64,000 nucleotides of DNA from Thalassotalea sp. (GTDB lineage Bacteria; Pseudomonadota; Gammaproteobacteria; Enterobacterales; Alteromonadaceae): assembly GCA_029237915.1 (NCBI GenBank), contig JAQWHD010000025.1, forward strand, positions 1 through 64,000. Direction: 5' to 3'. The position numbers and the translations under genes are program-made. Shown piece after piece: positions 50,457 through 61,097 of the stretch (positions are counted from its first letter, which is position 1; each line of letters starts with the position of its first letter). Below the pieces are notes generated by a model. The model saw only the letters and a program-made list of their open reading frames with translations. It ran no database searches and was not told the DNA's origin.

Positions 50457-51770
50457 CTATAAAAACTCATTTTTTTGTTTAATAGCTGCGTTATACACCG
50501 CTTGTGCAACTTTATTATGAGCTTCTTTATTAAGTGACGCTGGTACTAACGCCCCGTCTCTGGCTAAATTTGATAATGTTTCAGATACGGCAATTTTCAT
50601 TTGATGAGTAATTTCTATTACTCCTGCATCTAACGTTCCGCGAAATAGGCCTGGGAAAGCCAGCATGTTATTTACCACCTTGCCACAAGTTGCAAAAAGA
50701 GCACCATTTTCTAACGCTAGGCTTGGTTCAATTTCAGGATCAGGATTGGTTAATGCCATAATGATTTGACCTTCACGCACCATCTCAGGCTTTATTAAAC
50801 CCTTCACACCTGTAGTTGCTACAACCACATCAGCAGTTGCCATAACCTCATCAAGAGTCATTGGCGTGCCACCTAATGAACGTAACTTTTTCTGTGCTTC
50901 GTCACTTAAATCACAACCAACAACTTGTTGTACCCCATACTCTGAAAGCAAGTTACAGATGCCCATGCCTGCAGCGCCTAAACCAATTTGACCAAATATT
51001 TTTTCTTTTAAATCGACACCTGATTGTTTGGTCGCCGATAACAAAGCGGCTAATACCACCATAGCAGTGCCATGTTGATCATCGTGGAATACGGGTTTGT
51101 TGACTCGTTTTATTAATTCTTCTTCAATAGTAAAACACTCAGGAGCTTTAATATCTTCAAGTAAAATTGCCCCAAAAGATGGTGAGATAGCCTCAACAAT
51201 TTCAATTATCTTTAATGGATCTTTTTCTTTTAATAAAATAGGTACACCAGATAAGCCTACAATCTCTGCGAGTATTGCGGCTTTGCCTTCCATAACTGGC
51301 AAGCCAGCTTCAGGCCCTATATCGCCTAAGCCTAAGATCGCGGTGCCATTGGTGACAATAGCAACGGTGTTTTGAATATTAGTAAATTCTTTTATTTTTT
51401 CAGGATTCTGCTGTATTGCCTGACACACTCGGGCTACACCGGGGGTATAGACATCACGGAGGATTTCCAAAGAATCGATAGCGACCCTTGATACGGTTTG
51501 AATTTTACCTTGTTTATGGCGGTTAAATACTCGATCAGATTTACCAGTAATACAGGTTTCTGGTAATTGATTTATTTGCGCAAATAAATCATCAATACTG
51601 AGAGAATCATCATATTCAACGGTGACTTCCCAAACTGTGTCTTTATCGAGGCGTCTCACTGCATTTAAGCCTTCAACGGTAGCACCAAAACTGCCGATGA
51701 CGCCTAATACCTTAGCCATGTAACCTGGTTTATGGGGAGCTTCTACTAGTAATATTTCTACAATGCGCAT
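50457..51770 (-). CDS. Malic enzyme with N-terminal ACT domain
   Basis: Oxidative decarboxylation of malate to pyruvate, 437 residues. An ACT-like regulatory domain (about 1-75, LLVEAPHKPGYMAKVLGVIG) precedes the malic N-domain (VYTPGVARVCQAI; VTNGTAILGLGDIGPEAGLPV) and the NAD-binding domain (QIGLGAAGMGICNLL). The ACT domain suggests control by a small ligand, possibly an amino acid. NAD versus NADP use is not certain. GAGG lies before the ATG. Confidence 0.92.
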   Translation of the reverse strand: MRIVEILLVEAPHKPGYMAKVLGVIGSFGATVEGLNAVRRLDKDTVWEVTVEYDDSLSIDDLFAQINQLPETCITGKSDRVFNRHKQGKIQTVSRVAIDSLEILRDVYTPGVARVCQAIQQNPEKIKEFTNIQNTVAIVTNGTAILGLGDIGPEAGLPVMEGKAAILAEIVGLSGVPILLKEKDPLKIIEIVEAISPSFGAILLEDIKAPECFTIEEELIKRVNKPVFHDDQHGTAMVVLAALLSATKQSGVDLKEKIFGQIGLGAAGMGICNLLSEYGVQQVVGCDLSDEAQKKLRSLGGTPMTLDEVMATADVVVATTGVKGLIKPEMVREGQIIMALTNPDPEIEPSLALENGALFATCGKVVNNMLAFPGLFRGTLDAGVIEITHQMKIAVSETLSNLARDGALVPASLNKEAHNKVAQAVYNAAIKQKNEFL

Positions 51771-51865
51771 TCTAGCCTCGATGTTAATAAATTGTAATTT
51801 TATAGGTTAACAGGTTCGACCAGATGTTGTAAGTAGACTAAAGGCTAAATAGGACTATTTTTTGT

Positions 51866-51895
51866 AAAAAAAAATGCTCTAACTAGAGCATTTTT
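51866..51895 (-). terminator. Terminator of the hybrid histidine kinase gene
   Basis: On the minus strand: AAAAATGCTCT - AGTT - AGAGCATTTTTTTTT, about 20 bases past the stop. Confidence 0.92.
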
Positions 51896-51916
51896 ATTAA
51901 GTACTGAATTGATGAA

Positions 51917-54900
51917 TTAAACTAACTTTTCCTGAACTAATGCTATCGCTGCATCATAATCATAATTTTCAATCGCATTTTGTAAGCTAATAAACCATTT
52001 TCGGCCGCCACTAGCTTTTAAGCTTTGCTCGTTAGCAACAAGGTAGTCAGTCGTTTGTGTATCATAATCTTCAAGCATAGGCAGTAATGTCGCTAATATT
52101 TCCGCTATATCAACATCACTGACACTAGTATTGTGGCTCGTTACTTGTTGTTTTAATTCTTCCAGCATGGAGGTTAATTCAGTTATTACTTTTTCTAAAC
52201 TATTTTCAACTTCGAGTAAGCATGGGGTAGAGATATTACTATTTTGCGCTTGCACTTCAAGTAAGCCGGCTGAGTTTTGTAAATCTAGGGCGCCTATGTT
52301 TCCTGCCAGTCCTTTTAACGTGTGAGCTAAACGAGTACTAAGCTCTGTATCTTTACTTGCCATGGCATGATTGAATTGTTCAATAAAGTCTTTATGACCA
52401 TGGACGAACTTTGATAATAGTTTCACATAAAGCTGTTTATCGCCCATGGTTCGCTTTAAACCATCTTCAATATCAACAGTATTTAATTGCTCGGGTAAAT
52501 TAATGTCACTTTGTAAATCTTTAGTGATAATTGAGCCATCATTATTTACTTCTATTGCGATCCATTTTGCCATCGTTTGGAACATCAGAGCGACATTGAT
52601 AGGTTTAGGAATATGATCATTCATACCACAAGCTAATGCCTTTTCTCTATCTCCAGACATAGCGTTTGCTGTCATGGCGATAATTGGTAGCTTATCAAAT
52701 TCAGGCATTTCTCGAAGGTGTCGTGTAGCTGTATAACCATCCATTACTGGCATTTGGCAATCCATCAAAACACCATCAAATTTCTGTTGTTTTAATAGGT
52801 CGATAGCTTCTTGACCATTATTCGCAATAGTACATTCTATGCCATTATTGTTAAGTAAGCCTTGGATCAATTCTTGGTTAACTTCATTATCTTCCACAGC
52901 AAGAATATTTGCTCCTTGTAATAAAGCTATCGAGTCTTTAGATTTATTTTGTCGTGAACCTTGCTCAATAGAATGCTCATGCCTACGTCCCATAGCATCC
53001 ATAATCGCATCATTCAACGATGATGCTGTAACAGGCTTAGTCAATACTCTATCAACGTTTAAGTCGCCTAACTGTAATTTCAATTCTTCTTTACCAAATG
53101 CGGTAACCATGAATATTTTAGGCGGGCTTTGTAAGTTTAATTTATTTTCAATAATGGTAATGGCTTCAATACCGTCCATTGTTGGCATTTGCCAATCCAT
53201 TAATACTAATTGATAAGGCTTAGCTACATCCGCATCTCGTAACAATACTAAGCCTTCAGAGGCTGAAGCTACCGAGGTTACTTCATAACCTAATGTTTGT
53301 AACATTTTTGAGAAAATTTCTCGGGCATGGGTGTTATCGTCAACCACTAAAATTCTTTGCAGCTCTGAAACCGGGGCTAATAATTTTTGTTTACTTTCTT
53401 CTTGTCTCGTCAAAGTTATAGTAAATGAGAAAGTTGAGCCTTTGCCTAATTCACTTTCGAGTTCAATTTGCCCACCCATCAAATTAACTAACTTCTTCGA
53501 TATAGCTAAACCTAAACCTGTACCACCATGTTTACGTGTGGTTGAAGCATCGGCTTGGGTAAATGGTTGAAATAGCTTGTCTTGTTGCACTTGTGTCATA
53601 CCAATACCGGTATCGGTTATGGCAAATTTCAACTCAATATAGTCTGAGTTAATGAATTTACTAGTAATGCTGAGGATCACCTCACCTTCAGTGGTAAACT
53701 TAACTGCGTTATTGGCTAGATTAATCAATACTTGGGTTAAGCGCAGCGGATCACCAATTAAATCCATTGGTAATTCAGGCTCGATATCAAATAATAATTC
53801 AAGCTGCTTTTCTTCAGCTTTAATACTCACAAAGTTAACTAAGTTATCTAAAGCATCGCCTAAATTAAATTCGATGGTTTCAACGTCTAATTTTCCAGCC
53901 TCTATTTTAGAGAAATCTAGAATGTCGTTAATAATACCTAATAGCGATTCTGCTGAGCGATGTACTTTATCGACATAGTTACGTTGCTTTCTGTCTAAAT
54001 CAGTTTCTAAGGCTAGATGCGACATACCGATAATGGCATTCATAGGAGTACGAATTTCATGCGACATATTGCCTAAAAAGTCCGATTTTGCTTTGTTGGC
54101 ATCTTCTGCTGCTTTTTGTGCTTTAGCGTAATCAAGCTCTAATTGCTTGCGTTCGGTAATATCAATATGAACACCCGAGATACGAACAGCTCGTTTATTT
54201 TCATCGTATTCTGTTACTCGGCCAATATCTAAAATCCAGTTATAACCACCTTGGAAATTTTTAAATCGAATTTCCTGCTTAAATTCAGATATACGTCCTT
54301 CAATACAATCTTTCATATGTAATTGTGCTGGCTCTCTGTCATCAGGGTGAGCGAGTTGATTAAATACATCAGCACTATTATCAACAGTAAACCATTCATC
54401 TTGAGCGTTGCTATTATCAACTTGTTTATAACCTAATATATTAGAGCTAACCGAATTGATTCTAGCGACTTTATCATACGGGTAAAGTTCCCATAGACCA
54501 ATACGAGCACCGAATGTTGCTGCATCGAGACGCTCTTGGCTTTCTTTAATGAGTTTTTCTTGCTCAGCTCTTTCGGTAATATCGCGAAGTACACCAATAT
54601 AAACAACCTGGTTGTCTAATACGGTTTCTCGTACAGATAACTCTAGTGGAAATAATTCACCAGTTTTTCTTTTACCTTGTACGTTAGCTGTCGAGCCTAC
54701 TACTTTTGATTTATTACCCGGGTGGTAATTACTTAAAATGTCGTCATGTCTTTGAGAAATCTCATCTGGTTGAATAATCTTAATATTTTCGCCAATCATT
54801 TCATGACTTGAATAGCCAAATATTTTTTCTGCGGCAGGGCTAAAGTTTTGAACTATGCCTTTTTGATCAATTACTACTATGCCATCGGCAACACTATCTA

Positions 54901-57004
54901 AAATAGTGCGAAACCTATTCTCACTCTCTAATAACTCGTTTTGTAAGTTTATTTGGTCGGTAATATCAACCATTACACCATCGAAGTAGACTTTCTCATT
55001 GGCTTTATCTTCAAGAGCTTTTGCTTTTAATTGCACTATTTTTTTATCATCATTTCGATCGGTTAACTTAAGCTCTAATAAAAATGATTTTTCATCCGAA
55101 ATTGATTTTTGTACCAGTACATCTAAGCGTTTCTTATCGCTATGATTGATGAAGTTTTCAATTTGTTGGCTTGCTTGCTCGCCCATAAAATCAGTAGCAG
55201 GGTAGCCAGTAATTTCTTCTATTTTTTCACTAATAAAGATTAAGTTAGACTTCTGTTTCGTTGCCTTATTAATCTCGGTTTCAAAACGAAATACAGCGCC
55301 AGGAATATTATCTACCATGGAGCGAAATTGAATTTCATTTTTTGATAGTAGCTCTAATGCTTCTTCTCGCTCGGTAACATCGACCATAGAAATACGTATT
55401 TCTTGGTTATCAGCGGCAGGTATTACAGACGTTGAAACCGTAAGAACTCGACCATCCTTATGGAGTACATTGATGAGTACATCTTTTTGGCTGATACCGG
55501 AGAACGCCTGCTTAAATAGTCTATGACCGGCTTTATCTAAATCACAATGTTTATCTTCACACCTAGGAAGTAACTCCCCCCAGTGTAGGTACTCAAACTC
55601 GTCTCTGTCTCTTCCTGTAAGCTGGGCAAAAACGTTGTTATGTTTATTGAATTTACCCGAACTAAGTAAAGTAGCATGTGCTACAGGTGAGTTTTCATAA
55701 AGATCCCAAAGCCTACTTTCTCTGTCGGATAATTTTTGAGTTCGCTCTTTTACTCTTTTTTCAAGTTCTATATTTGAACGGCTCAAGCGGTTGTTCATTC
55801 TTTTTAATATGTTTAAAGCCGCATTACCCATTAATCCTGTTAAAATAACGATCGAGATCAATACCGCGCTTATGGTGAATCTAAGTTCTTGATAACCTTT
55901 TTGTACTTCAGCAATATCTATTTCTGAAATAATGCCAAAGCCTAATTCATCACTCCACAGCCACGCACCCAAAACTTGATGACCTCGATAATCCAGATAG
56001 CCTTGAGCATTTGAGCTATTATTTTTTGCTAAAACTTGTTTTACGCTAGTGGTAAATGATTGCTTATTGTTATTTGTAACTAATGGATTGTCACTAGTTA
56101 ACTGGTGACCAGGATCGAGTAATTTAATATTTAAAATACTCGACTCGCCATCAGCCAATAAACCTATGTCAGCTAGCTCATGTTCAAAACGGCTAGGCGA
56201 GATCATTTCACCTTGCGCATTTACAAAGTAGGTTTCACCAGAGACGCCAACACGGGCACTTCTGGCAAAGTTATAAAACTCTTTAAAAGGATCTACTCGA
56301 ATGGTCATCGCGGCAATAACATTACCTTGTTGATCGAATATTGGGCCCGCTATAAACATTGTCGTATTATGAGCGCCTAAGCCTTTTTGTACTTCATGTA
56401 ATGATATATCTGATTTGATTGGTGGTATTAAAACAGTGTCACCTTTAAATACACGAGCTAATAAATTAGGTCGTTGTAAATGAATGATATTAGTTTCACC
56501 TAAGTTGCTATCTCGCAGAGAAGCATAATTTATATGATCTTCAGAAATAATAAAAAAGCCGATGTTTTTATATTCTTCAGGTAGTTCTTGATGGTGTTTT
56601 CTAAGCTCTGCTAAGGGATAGCTTCTCGTTAATTGCTTAGTGGGAATGGCTAATAGTCGCTCAGTTAATGTTTGTATTTTAAGATCTGTTGTTAATGAAT
56701 TTAATAGCGATTTACGATCATCAAGCCATACTTGCAGTGAAGATTCAGTCGAATCGGCGACAGCTTGTAGTGATGCTACAGCTTGAATGTTGATTTGTTG
56801 CTTTATTTTGTCTAAACCGTAACTGACGATAAATAAAACAATGATTGCAAAAATGGCAAGCGCACCAGTAATCAGCTGCCTTGAACGCTTATTATTGAGC
56901 AGGTCTACTGCTTCTTTGTTTGCTTGATTTCTAAGTTTCTTAACTACAAAAACTAAACCAACAATAAGTAATACAACTAGAGCAATTAAAGATTCGTTAT
57001 TCAT
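51917..57004 (-). CDS. Giant hybrid sensor histidine kinase (dCache-4xPAS-HisKA-HATPase-2xREC-Hpt)
   Basis: 1695-residue membrane phosphorelay protein. Two N-terminal hydrophobic segments (about 5-22 and 43-62) and a membrane segment near 365-390 bracket a dCache-like periplasmic sensor (about 70-360). Four PAS-type segments follow (about 425-935). The kinase phospho-His is H982 ([15 protein letters not shown]). Receiver Asp residues are D1270 and D1415, and the Hpt histidine is H1561 ([13 protein letters not shown]). All phosphorelay residues are intact. No response regulator gene or output domain is adjacent. Start: the frame is open to 57106, but that ATG lies in the pgi terminator, so I use ATG 57004; neither has a good ribosome binding site. 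Confidence 0.93.
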   Translation of the reverse strand: MNNESLIALVVLLIVGLVFVVKKLRNQANKEAVDLLNNKRSRQLITGALAIFAIIVLFIVSYGLDKIKQQINIQAVASLQAVADSTESSLQVWLDDRKSLLNSLTTDLKIQTLTERLLAIPTKQLTRSYPLAELRKHHQELPEEYKNIGFFIISEDHINYASLRDSNLGETNIIHLQRPNLLARVFKGDTVLIPPIKSDISLHEVQKGLGAHNTTMFIAGPIFDQQGNVIAAMTIRVDPFKEFYNFARSARVGVSGETYFVNAQGEMISPSRFEHELADIGLLADGESSILNIKLLDPGHQLTSDNPLVTNNNKQSFTTSVKQVLAKNNSSNAQGYLDYRGHQVLGAWLWSDELGFGIISEIDIAEVQKGYQELRFTISAVLISIVILTGLMGNAALNILKRMNNRLSRSNIELEKRVKERTQKLSDRESRLWDLYENSPVAHATLLSSGKFNKHNNVFAQLTGRDRDEFEYLHWGELLPRCEDKHCDLDKAGHRLFKQAFSGISQKDVLINVLHKDGRVLTVSTSVIPAADNQEIRISMVDVTEREEALELLSKNEIQFRSMVDNIPGAVFRFETEINKATKQKSNLIFISEKIEEITGYPATDFMGEQASQQIENFINHSDKKRLDVLVQKSISDEKSFLLELKLTDRNDDKKIVQLKAKALEDKANEKVYFDGVMVDITDQINLQNELLESENRFRTILDSVADGIVVIDQKGIVQNFSPAAEKIFGYSSHEMIGENIKIIQPDEISQRHDDILSNYHPGNKSKVVGSTANVQGKRKTGELFPLELSVRETVLDNQVVYIGVLRDITERAEQEKLIKESQERLDAATFGARIGLWELYPYDKVARINSVSSNILGYKQVDNSNAQDEWFTVDNSADVFNQLAHPDDREPAQLHMKDCIEGRISEFKQEIRFKNFQGGYNWILDIGRVTEYDENKRAVRISGVHIDITERKQLELDYAKAQKAAEDANKAKSDFLGNMSHEIRTPMNAIIGMSHLALETDLDRKQRNYVDKVHRSAESLLGIINDILDFSKIEAGKLDVETIEFNLGDALDNLVNFVSIKAEEKQLELLFDIEPELPMDLIGDPLRLTQVLINLANNAVKFTTEGEVILSITSKFINSDYIELKFAITDTGIGMTQVQQDKLFQPFTQADASTTRKHGGTGLGLAISKKLVNLMGGQIELESELGKGSTFSFTITLTRQEESKQKLLAPVSELQRILVVDDNTHAREIFSKMLQTLGYEVTSVASASEGLVLLRDADVAKPYQLVLMDWQMPTMDGIEAITIIENKLNLQSPPKIFMVTAFGKEELKLQLGDLNVDRVLTKPVTASSLNDAIMDAMGRRHEHSIEQGSRQNKSKDSIALLQGANILAVEDNEVNQELIQGLLNNNGIECTIANNGQEAIDLLKQQKFDGVLMDCQMPVMDGYTATRHLREMPEFDKLPIIAMTANAMSGDREKALACGMNDHIPKPINVALMFQTMAKWIAIEVNNDGSIITKDLQSDINLPEQLNTVDIEDGLKRTMGDKQLYVKLLSKFVHGHKDFIEQFNHAMASKDTELSTRLAHTLKGLAGNIGALDLQNSAGLLEVQAQNSNISTPCLLEVENSLEKVITELTSMLEELKQQVTSHNTSVSDVDIAEILATLLPMLEDYDTQTTDYLVANEQSLKASGGRKWFISLQNAIENYDYDAAIALVQEKLV

Positions 57005-57075
57005 ACAAATAATCAAAGAGTTATTAATGTATTCATAATAGCAGTAACTAAAATGTAAATGATATATGAAAAACA

Positions 57076-57107
57076 AAAAAGCACAGTATAAACTGTGCTT
57101 TTTCAAC
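57076..57107 (-). terminator. Terminator of pgi
   Basis: On the minus strand AAAAAGCACAGTTTATACTGTGCTTTTTT, an 8-9 bp stem and T run located 45-75 bases past the pgi stop. Confidence 0.9.
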
Positions 57108-57149
57108 TCAAAATTGTGCTTTTGAATTCAAAACTAACCGCAGAGCTTA

Positions 57150-58799
57150 TTATTTAGTAGCTTTAGTGGCTTTATAATAGTTAATTAAGTTTTGCGTAGA
57201 ACTATCATGCTGAGCATCACTCGAATCAGACTTAAGCTCGGCATAAATATTATTTGCTAAGCCTTTACCCAATTCTACGCCCCACTGATCAAAAGAACAT
57301 ATTTGTAATAAAATCCCTTGGGTGAATATTTTATGTTCATACAAAGCGATCAAGCTACCGATAGAACGAGGTTCAATTTGGTCCATCAAAATAGTATTGG
57401 TTGGACGATTACCTTTGTGGACTTTATGCGGTGCAACTTTATCAATATATTCTTGATTTCGTCCTTTAGCTTTTAAGTCGGCACGAACTTGCTGTTCATT
57501 AACGCCGCCCATTAACGCCTCGGTTTGCGCAAAAAAGTTAGCCATTAACGTATCATGGTGGCCCATAACCGGAGTTACAGACTCTACCGAACCAATAAAG
57601 TCAGCAGGAACAACATTATTGCTTTGATGCAAATATTGATAAAATGCGTGTTGGCCATTAATCCCTATTTCGCCCCAAATTGAAGGAACTGTAGGGTAGT
57701 CAACTTCATCACCTTGCCAATTTACTGATTTACCATTACTTTCCATTTCGGCTTGTTGCAGGTAGGCGGTCAGTTTATGTAAAGGTTGATCATAAGGTAA
57801 TATAGCTTGTGATTGAGAGCCTAAAAAGGTGCAATTCCACAAACTTAATAGTGCCATAATTACCGGCGCATTCTTCTCAAGCGGTGCAGTTTTAAAGTGT
57901 TGGTCTACTTCGTAGGCACCTTCAAGTAGTTCAATAAATTTCTCATAACCTAAGTCTAAAGCAATAGGTAAGCCAATCGCAGACCATAATGAAAAACGCC
58001 CACCGACCCAGTCCCACATATCAAAGATATTTTCTTCTTCAATGCCAAAACTACAAGCAGTTTCTTTGTTTGAAGAAACCGCGACAAAATGTTTACCGAT
58101 AGCTTTTTCATCAAAGGCTGAAGTTACTAACCATTTCATCGCTGTTTGCGCATTGGTCATGGTTTCTGTGGTAGTGAAGGTTTTACTGGAAATAATAAAT
58201 AATGTATTTTCAGGATCTAGAGGTCTTAAAATGTCAGCAATTTGGGTACCATCAACGTTTGAAACATAATGTACTCTAACGCTTTGGTCACTATAGTGCT
58301 TTAATGCTTCCGTCACCATCTGCGGACCTAAATTAGAACCACCTACGCCAATATTCACTACATCTTTAATACGCTTTCCTGAATAACCTTTCCAAGTACC
58401 CGTTCTAATGCGCTCGCTGAAGTCTTTGATTTGAGCAAGGGCCGCCTGAATTTTCTCGGTAAGGTTTTCGCCTTCAACTATTAAAGGACTATTGGAACGA
58501 TCTCGCAGAGCCACATGCAACACGCTACGATCTTCAGTGGTATTAATACGCTCACCACTAAACATTTTTTCGCGCCACTGTTCTAATTCACAATCACGAG
58601 CAAGAGTAAAAAGCTTTTGCATCGTATCGCTTGTGATTAGGTTTTTTGAGTAATCAAATAAAAACGATTCTGAATTTAAAGAAAACTCATTAAAACGGTT
58701 TGCATCTTTACTAAACAAGTCTTTCATGTGCTGAGTCTTCATCTCAACAGCATGTTGTTGCAATGCTTGCCAACTTGGTAGTGAAGTTCTGGAGGTCAT
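57150..58799 (-). CDS. pgi: Glucose-6-phosphate isomerase
   Basis: Interconverts glucose 6-phosphate and fructose 6-phosphate. It is 549 residues, the length of the large bacterial/eukaryotic form. NIGVGGSNLGPQMVTEAL and ISSKTFTTTETMTNA are the phosphosugar loops, and DQWGVELGKGLANNI is the C-terminal signature. It lies 9 bases downstream of tkt, so both are cotranscribed. Confidence 0.98.
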   Translation of the reverse strand: MTSRTSLPSWQALQQHAVEMKTQHMKDLFSKDANRFNEFSLNSESFLFDYSKNLITSDTMQKLFTLARDCELEQWREKMFSGERINTTEDRSVLHVALRDRSNSPLIVEGENLTEKIQAALAQIKDFSERIRTGTWKGYSGKRIKDVVNIGVGGSNLGPQMVTEALKHYSDQSVRVHYVSNVDGTQIADILRPLDPENTLFIISSKTFTTTETMTNAQTAMKWLVTSAFDEKAIGKHFVAVSSNKETACSFGIEEENIFDMWDWVGGRFSLWSAIGLPIALDLGYEKFIELLEGAYEVDQHFKTAPLEKNAPVIMALLSLWNCTFLGSQSQAILPYDQPLHKLTAYLQQAEMESNGKSVNWQGDEVDYPTVPSIWGEIGINGQHAFYQYLHQSNNVVPADFIGSVESVTPVMGHHDTLMANFFAQTEALMGGVNEQQVRADLKAKGRNQEYIDKVAPHKVHKGNRPTNTILMDQIEPRSIGSLIALYEHKIFTQGILLQICSFDQWGVELGKGLANNIYAELKSDSSDAQHDSSTQNLINYYKATKATK

Positions 58800-58808
58800 T
58801 TAAATATC

Positions 58809-60815
58809 CTATTTATTAATTAATGCTAATGTAGTTTCGACAACGTTTTCAGTAGTAAAACCAAAATGCTCTAATAAGACATTGCCTGGCGCAGATTCAC
58901 CGAAGGTTTCCATACCAATAACGCTGCCTTTACGGCCAACGTACTTGTACCAGAAGTCTTTATGAGCTGCTTCAACTGCAACAATGTTATCTACAGAGCT
59001 TGGTAATACTGATTCTTGATATGCGTCATCTTGTGCATCAAACAAGTTAGTACTTGGCATAGAAACAACACGGATCTTATGTCCTGCTGCAGTTAGCTGA
59101 TTAGCCGCTGCAATGGTAATGCTCATCTCTGAACCGGTTGCGATTAAAATTGCATCTGGTGTGCCAGTACAATCTTGCAAGATGTAACCACCTTTGCCGA
59201 TATTTTCAACTTGCTCAGCACTGCGCACTTGATGAGTTAGACCTTGACGAGAGAACACTAATGCCGAAGGTGCATCTTGGTTCATGATTGCCGCTTTCCA
59301 AGCAACAGCACTTTCCGTTGCATCACATGGGCGCCATGTCGTTAAGTTTGGTGTTAAACGTAAGTTCGGCACTTGCTCTACTGGTTGATGGGTAGGACCA
59401 TCTTCACCTTGACCAATTGAGTCATGGGTGTAAACGAAAATATTTTGAATGCCCATAAGCGCTGACATACGTACTGCGTTACGAGCGTATTCCATAAACA
59501 TTAAGAAAGTCGCGCCGTAGTTAATAAAGCCATCATGTAATGAGATACCATTCATAATGCCGCTCATACCAAATTCACGAACACCGTAAAATAAGTAGTT
59601 TCCTGATGCATCATCAGCACTAATGCCTTTTGAACCAGACCATAACGTTAAGTTAGAACCGGCTAAATCGGCAGAACCACCTAATAACTCAGGTAATAAT
59701 GGCGCAAATGCTTCAATTGAATTTTGTGATGCTTTACGTGAAGCAATGTTAGCCATGCTCGCTTGTGATGCGTAAATAAACTCATCGGCTTTTGCTGCGA
59801 AATCATTAGGTAAATCTTTGCTAATAACGCGGCGTTCAAACTCGCTCGCTAATTCAGGATGAGCATTTTTATACTCAACAAATGCAGCTTCCCATTGTGA
59901 TTGGCGGTCAACACCTTGTTGTTTCTTATCCCAACCAGCGTAAACTTCATCAGGAACAACGAAAGATTCCTTTTCTTCCCAGTTTAAAAATTCACGAACC
60001 GCGGCAACTTCGTCATGACCAAGAGGGGCACCATGACAATCATGACTACCAGACTTGTTCGGTGAACCATAGCCAATCACTGTTTTACAACAGATCATCG
60101 TCGGCTTGCCGGTTTCAGCTTGTGCTGCTTTAATTGCATTGCTAATCGCTACCGGGTCGTGACCATCTACGTCACTGATTACATGCCAGCCATATGCTTC
60201 GAAACGAGCAGGGGTGTTGTCAGTAAACCAGCCTTCAACTTCACCATCAATTGAAATACCGTTGTCGTCCCAAAATGCAACAAGTTTACCTAAGCCTAAA
60301 GTGCCAGCTAATGAACAAGCTTCGTGCGAGATACCTTCCATTAAACAACCGTCACCTAGGAAACAGTAGGTAAAGTGATCAACAATATCGTGACCAGGTT
60401 TGTTAAACTGTGCAGCCAATGTCTTTTCAGCAATAGCCATACCAACAGCATTAGATATACCTGCGCCTAATGGACCCGTCGTTGTTTCAACACCTGGAGT
60501 GTAGCCATACTCTGGATGACCAGGGGTTTTAGAATGTAATTGGCGGAAATTCTTAATTTCTTCAATAGGTAATTCATAACCTGAAAGGTGAAGTAATGAA
60601 TAAACAAGCATAGAACCATGACCATTAGATAAAATAAAACGGTCGCGATCAGGCCAGTTAGGGTTTTCTGGATTGTGTTTTAAAAAGTCATTCCACAATA
60701 CTTCGGCGATATCCGCCATGCCCATAGGTGCGCCCGGATGGCCTGAATTTGCTTGCTGTACAGCATCCATAGATAACACTCTAATGGCGTTAGCTAATTG
60801 TTTACGTGAAGTCAT
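58809..60815 (-). CDS. tkt: Transketolase
   Basis: Thiamine-diphosphate enzyme of the non-oxidative pentose phosphate pathway, 668 residues. The TPP motif is [20 protein letters not shown] (about 154-173), the second domain holds [17 protein letters not shown], and [19 protein letters not shown] is the family signature. Together with pgi it links glycolysis and the pentose phosphate cycle. Confidence 0.98.
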   Translation of the reverse strand: MTSRKQLANAIRVLSMDAVQQANSGHPGAPMGMADIAEVLWNDFLKHNPENPNWPDRDRFILSNGHGSMLVYSLLHLSGYELPIEEIKNFRQLHSKTPGHPEYGYTPGVETTTGPLGAGISNAVGMAIAEKTLAAQFNKPGHDIVDHFTYCFLGDGCLMEGISHEACSLAGTLGLGKLVAFWDDNGISIDGEVEGWFTDNTPARFEAYGWHVISDVDGHDPVAISNAIKAAQAETGKPTMICCKTVIGYGSPNKSGSHDCHGAPLGHDEVAAVREFLNWEEKESFVVPDEVYAGWDKKQQGVDRQSQWEAAFVEYKNAHPELASEFERRVISKDLPNDFAAKADEFIYASQASMANIASRKASQNSIEAFAPLLPELLGGSADLAGSNLTLWSGSKGISADDASGNYLFYGVREFGMSGIMNGISLHDGFINYGATFLMFMEYARNAVRMSALMGIQNIFVYTHDSIGQGEDGPTHQPVEQVPNLRLTPNLTTWRPCDATESAVAWKAAIMNQDAPSALVFSRQGLTHQVRSAEQVENIGKGGYILQDCTGTPDAILIATGSEMSITIAAANQLTAAGHKIRVVSMPSTNLFDAQDDAYQESVLPSSVDNIVAVEAAHKDFWYKYVGRKGSVIGMETFGESAPGNVLLEHFGFTTENVVETTLALINK

Positions 60816-61097
60816 TATGATTACTACCTGCAGTTTATGTTTTAATTACCCCTATTATTGTTTGTTCTGGCTCTTAAAACAACAAGCTTATGAGAGGTTT
60901 TTGATATTTGTTATTACATCTTTGAAATTAATCGTAAGCACAGTGTTATACAAACTTAAAATTACCCCTAACGGTTAGGTAAGTGCTAAATATATTAATA
61001 TCGAAATGTAAATCCGTTTCGACTCAATTGAGTTTACAGCGAGGGTTTAAATCGCTAGCATTAATTAATATTTTAAATTAATAAGAATTAATATTGT
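60816..61097. other. Divergent region between tkt and the sugar transporter
   Basis: 282 bases with no gene. It must contain both promoters and includes the perfect 12-bp palindrome ACTCAATTGAGT at 61022-61033 (listed separately). TACCCCT recurs at about 60847 and 60963. Confidence 0.5.
61022..61033. promoter_or_regulatory. 12-bp palindrome upstream of the sugar transporter
   Basis: Perfect palindrome ACTCAATTGAGT, 64 bases before the transporter ATG, flanked by TGTAAA on the left (about 61006) and TTTACA on the right (61032-61037). It is a candidate operator; the regulator is unknown. Confidence 0.4.

Noticed and set aside
57005-57106. Longer N-terminus of the hybrid kinase starting at 57106
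   Set aside because: The extra 34 codons run through the pgi terminator hairpin and have no ribosome binding site; ATG 57004 gives a normal membrane-anchor start.
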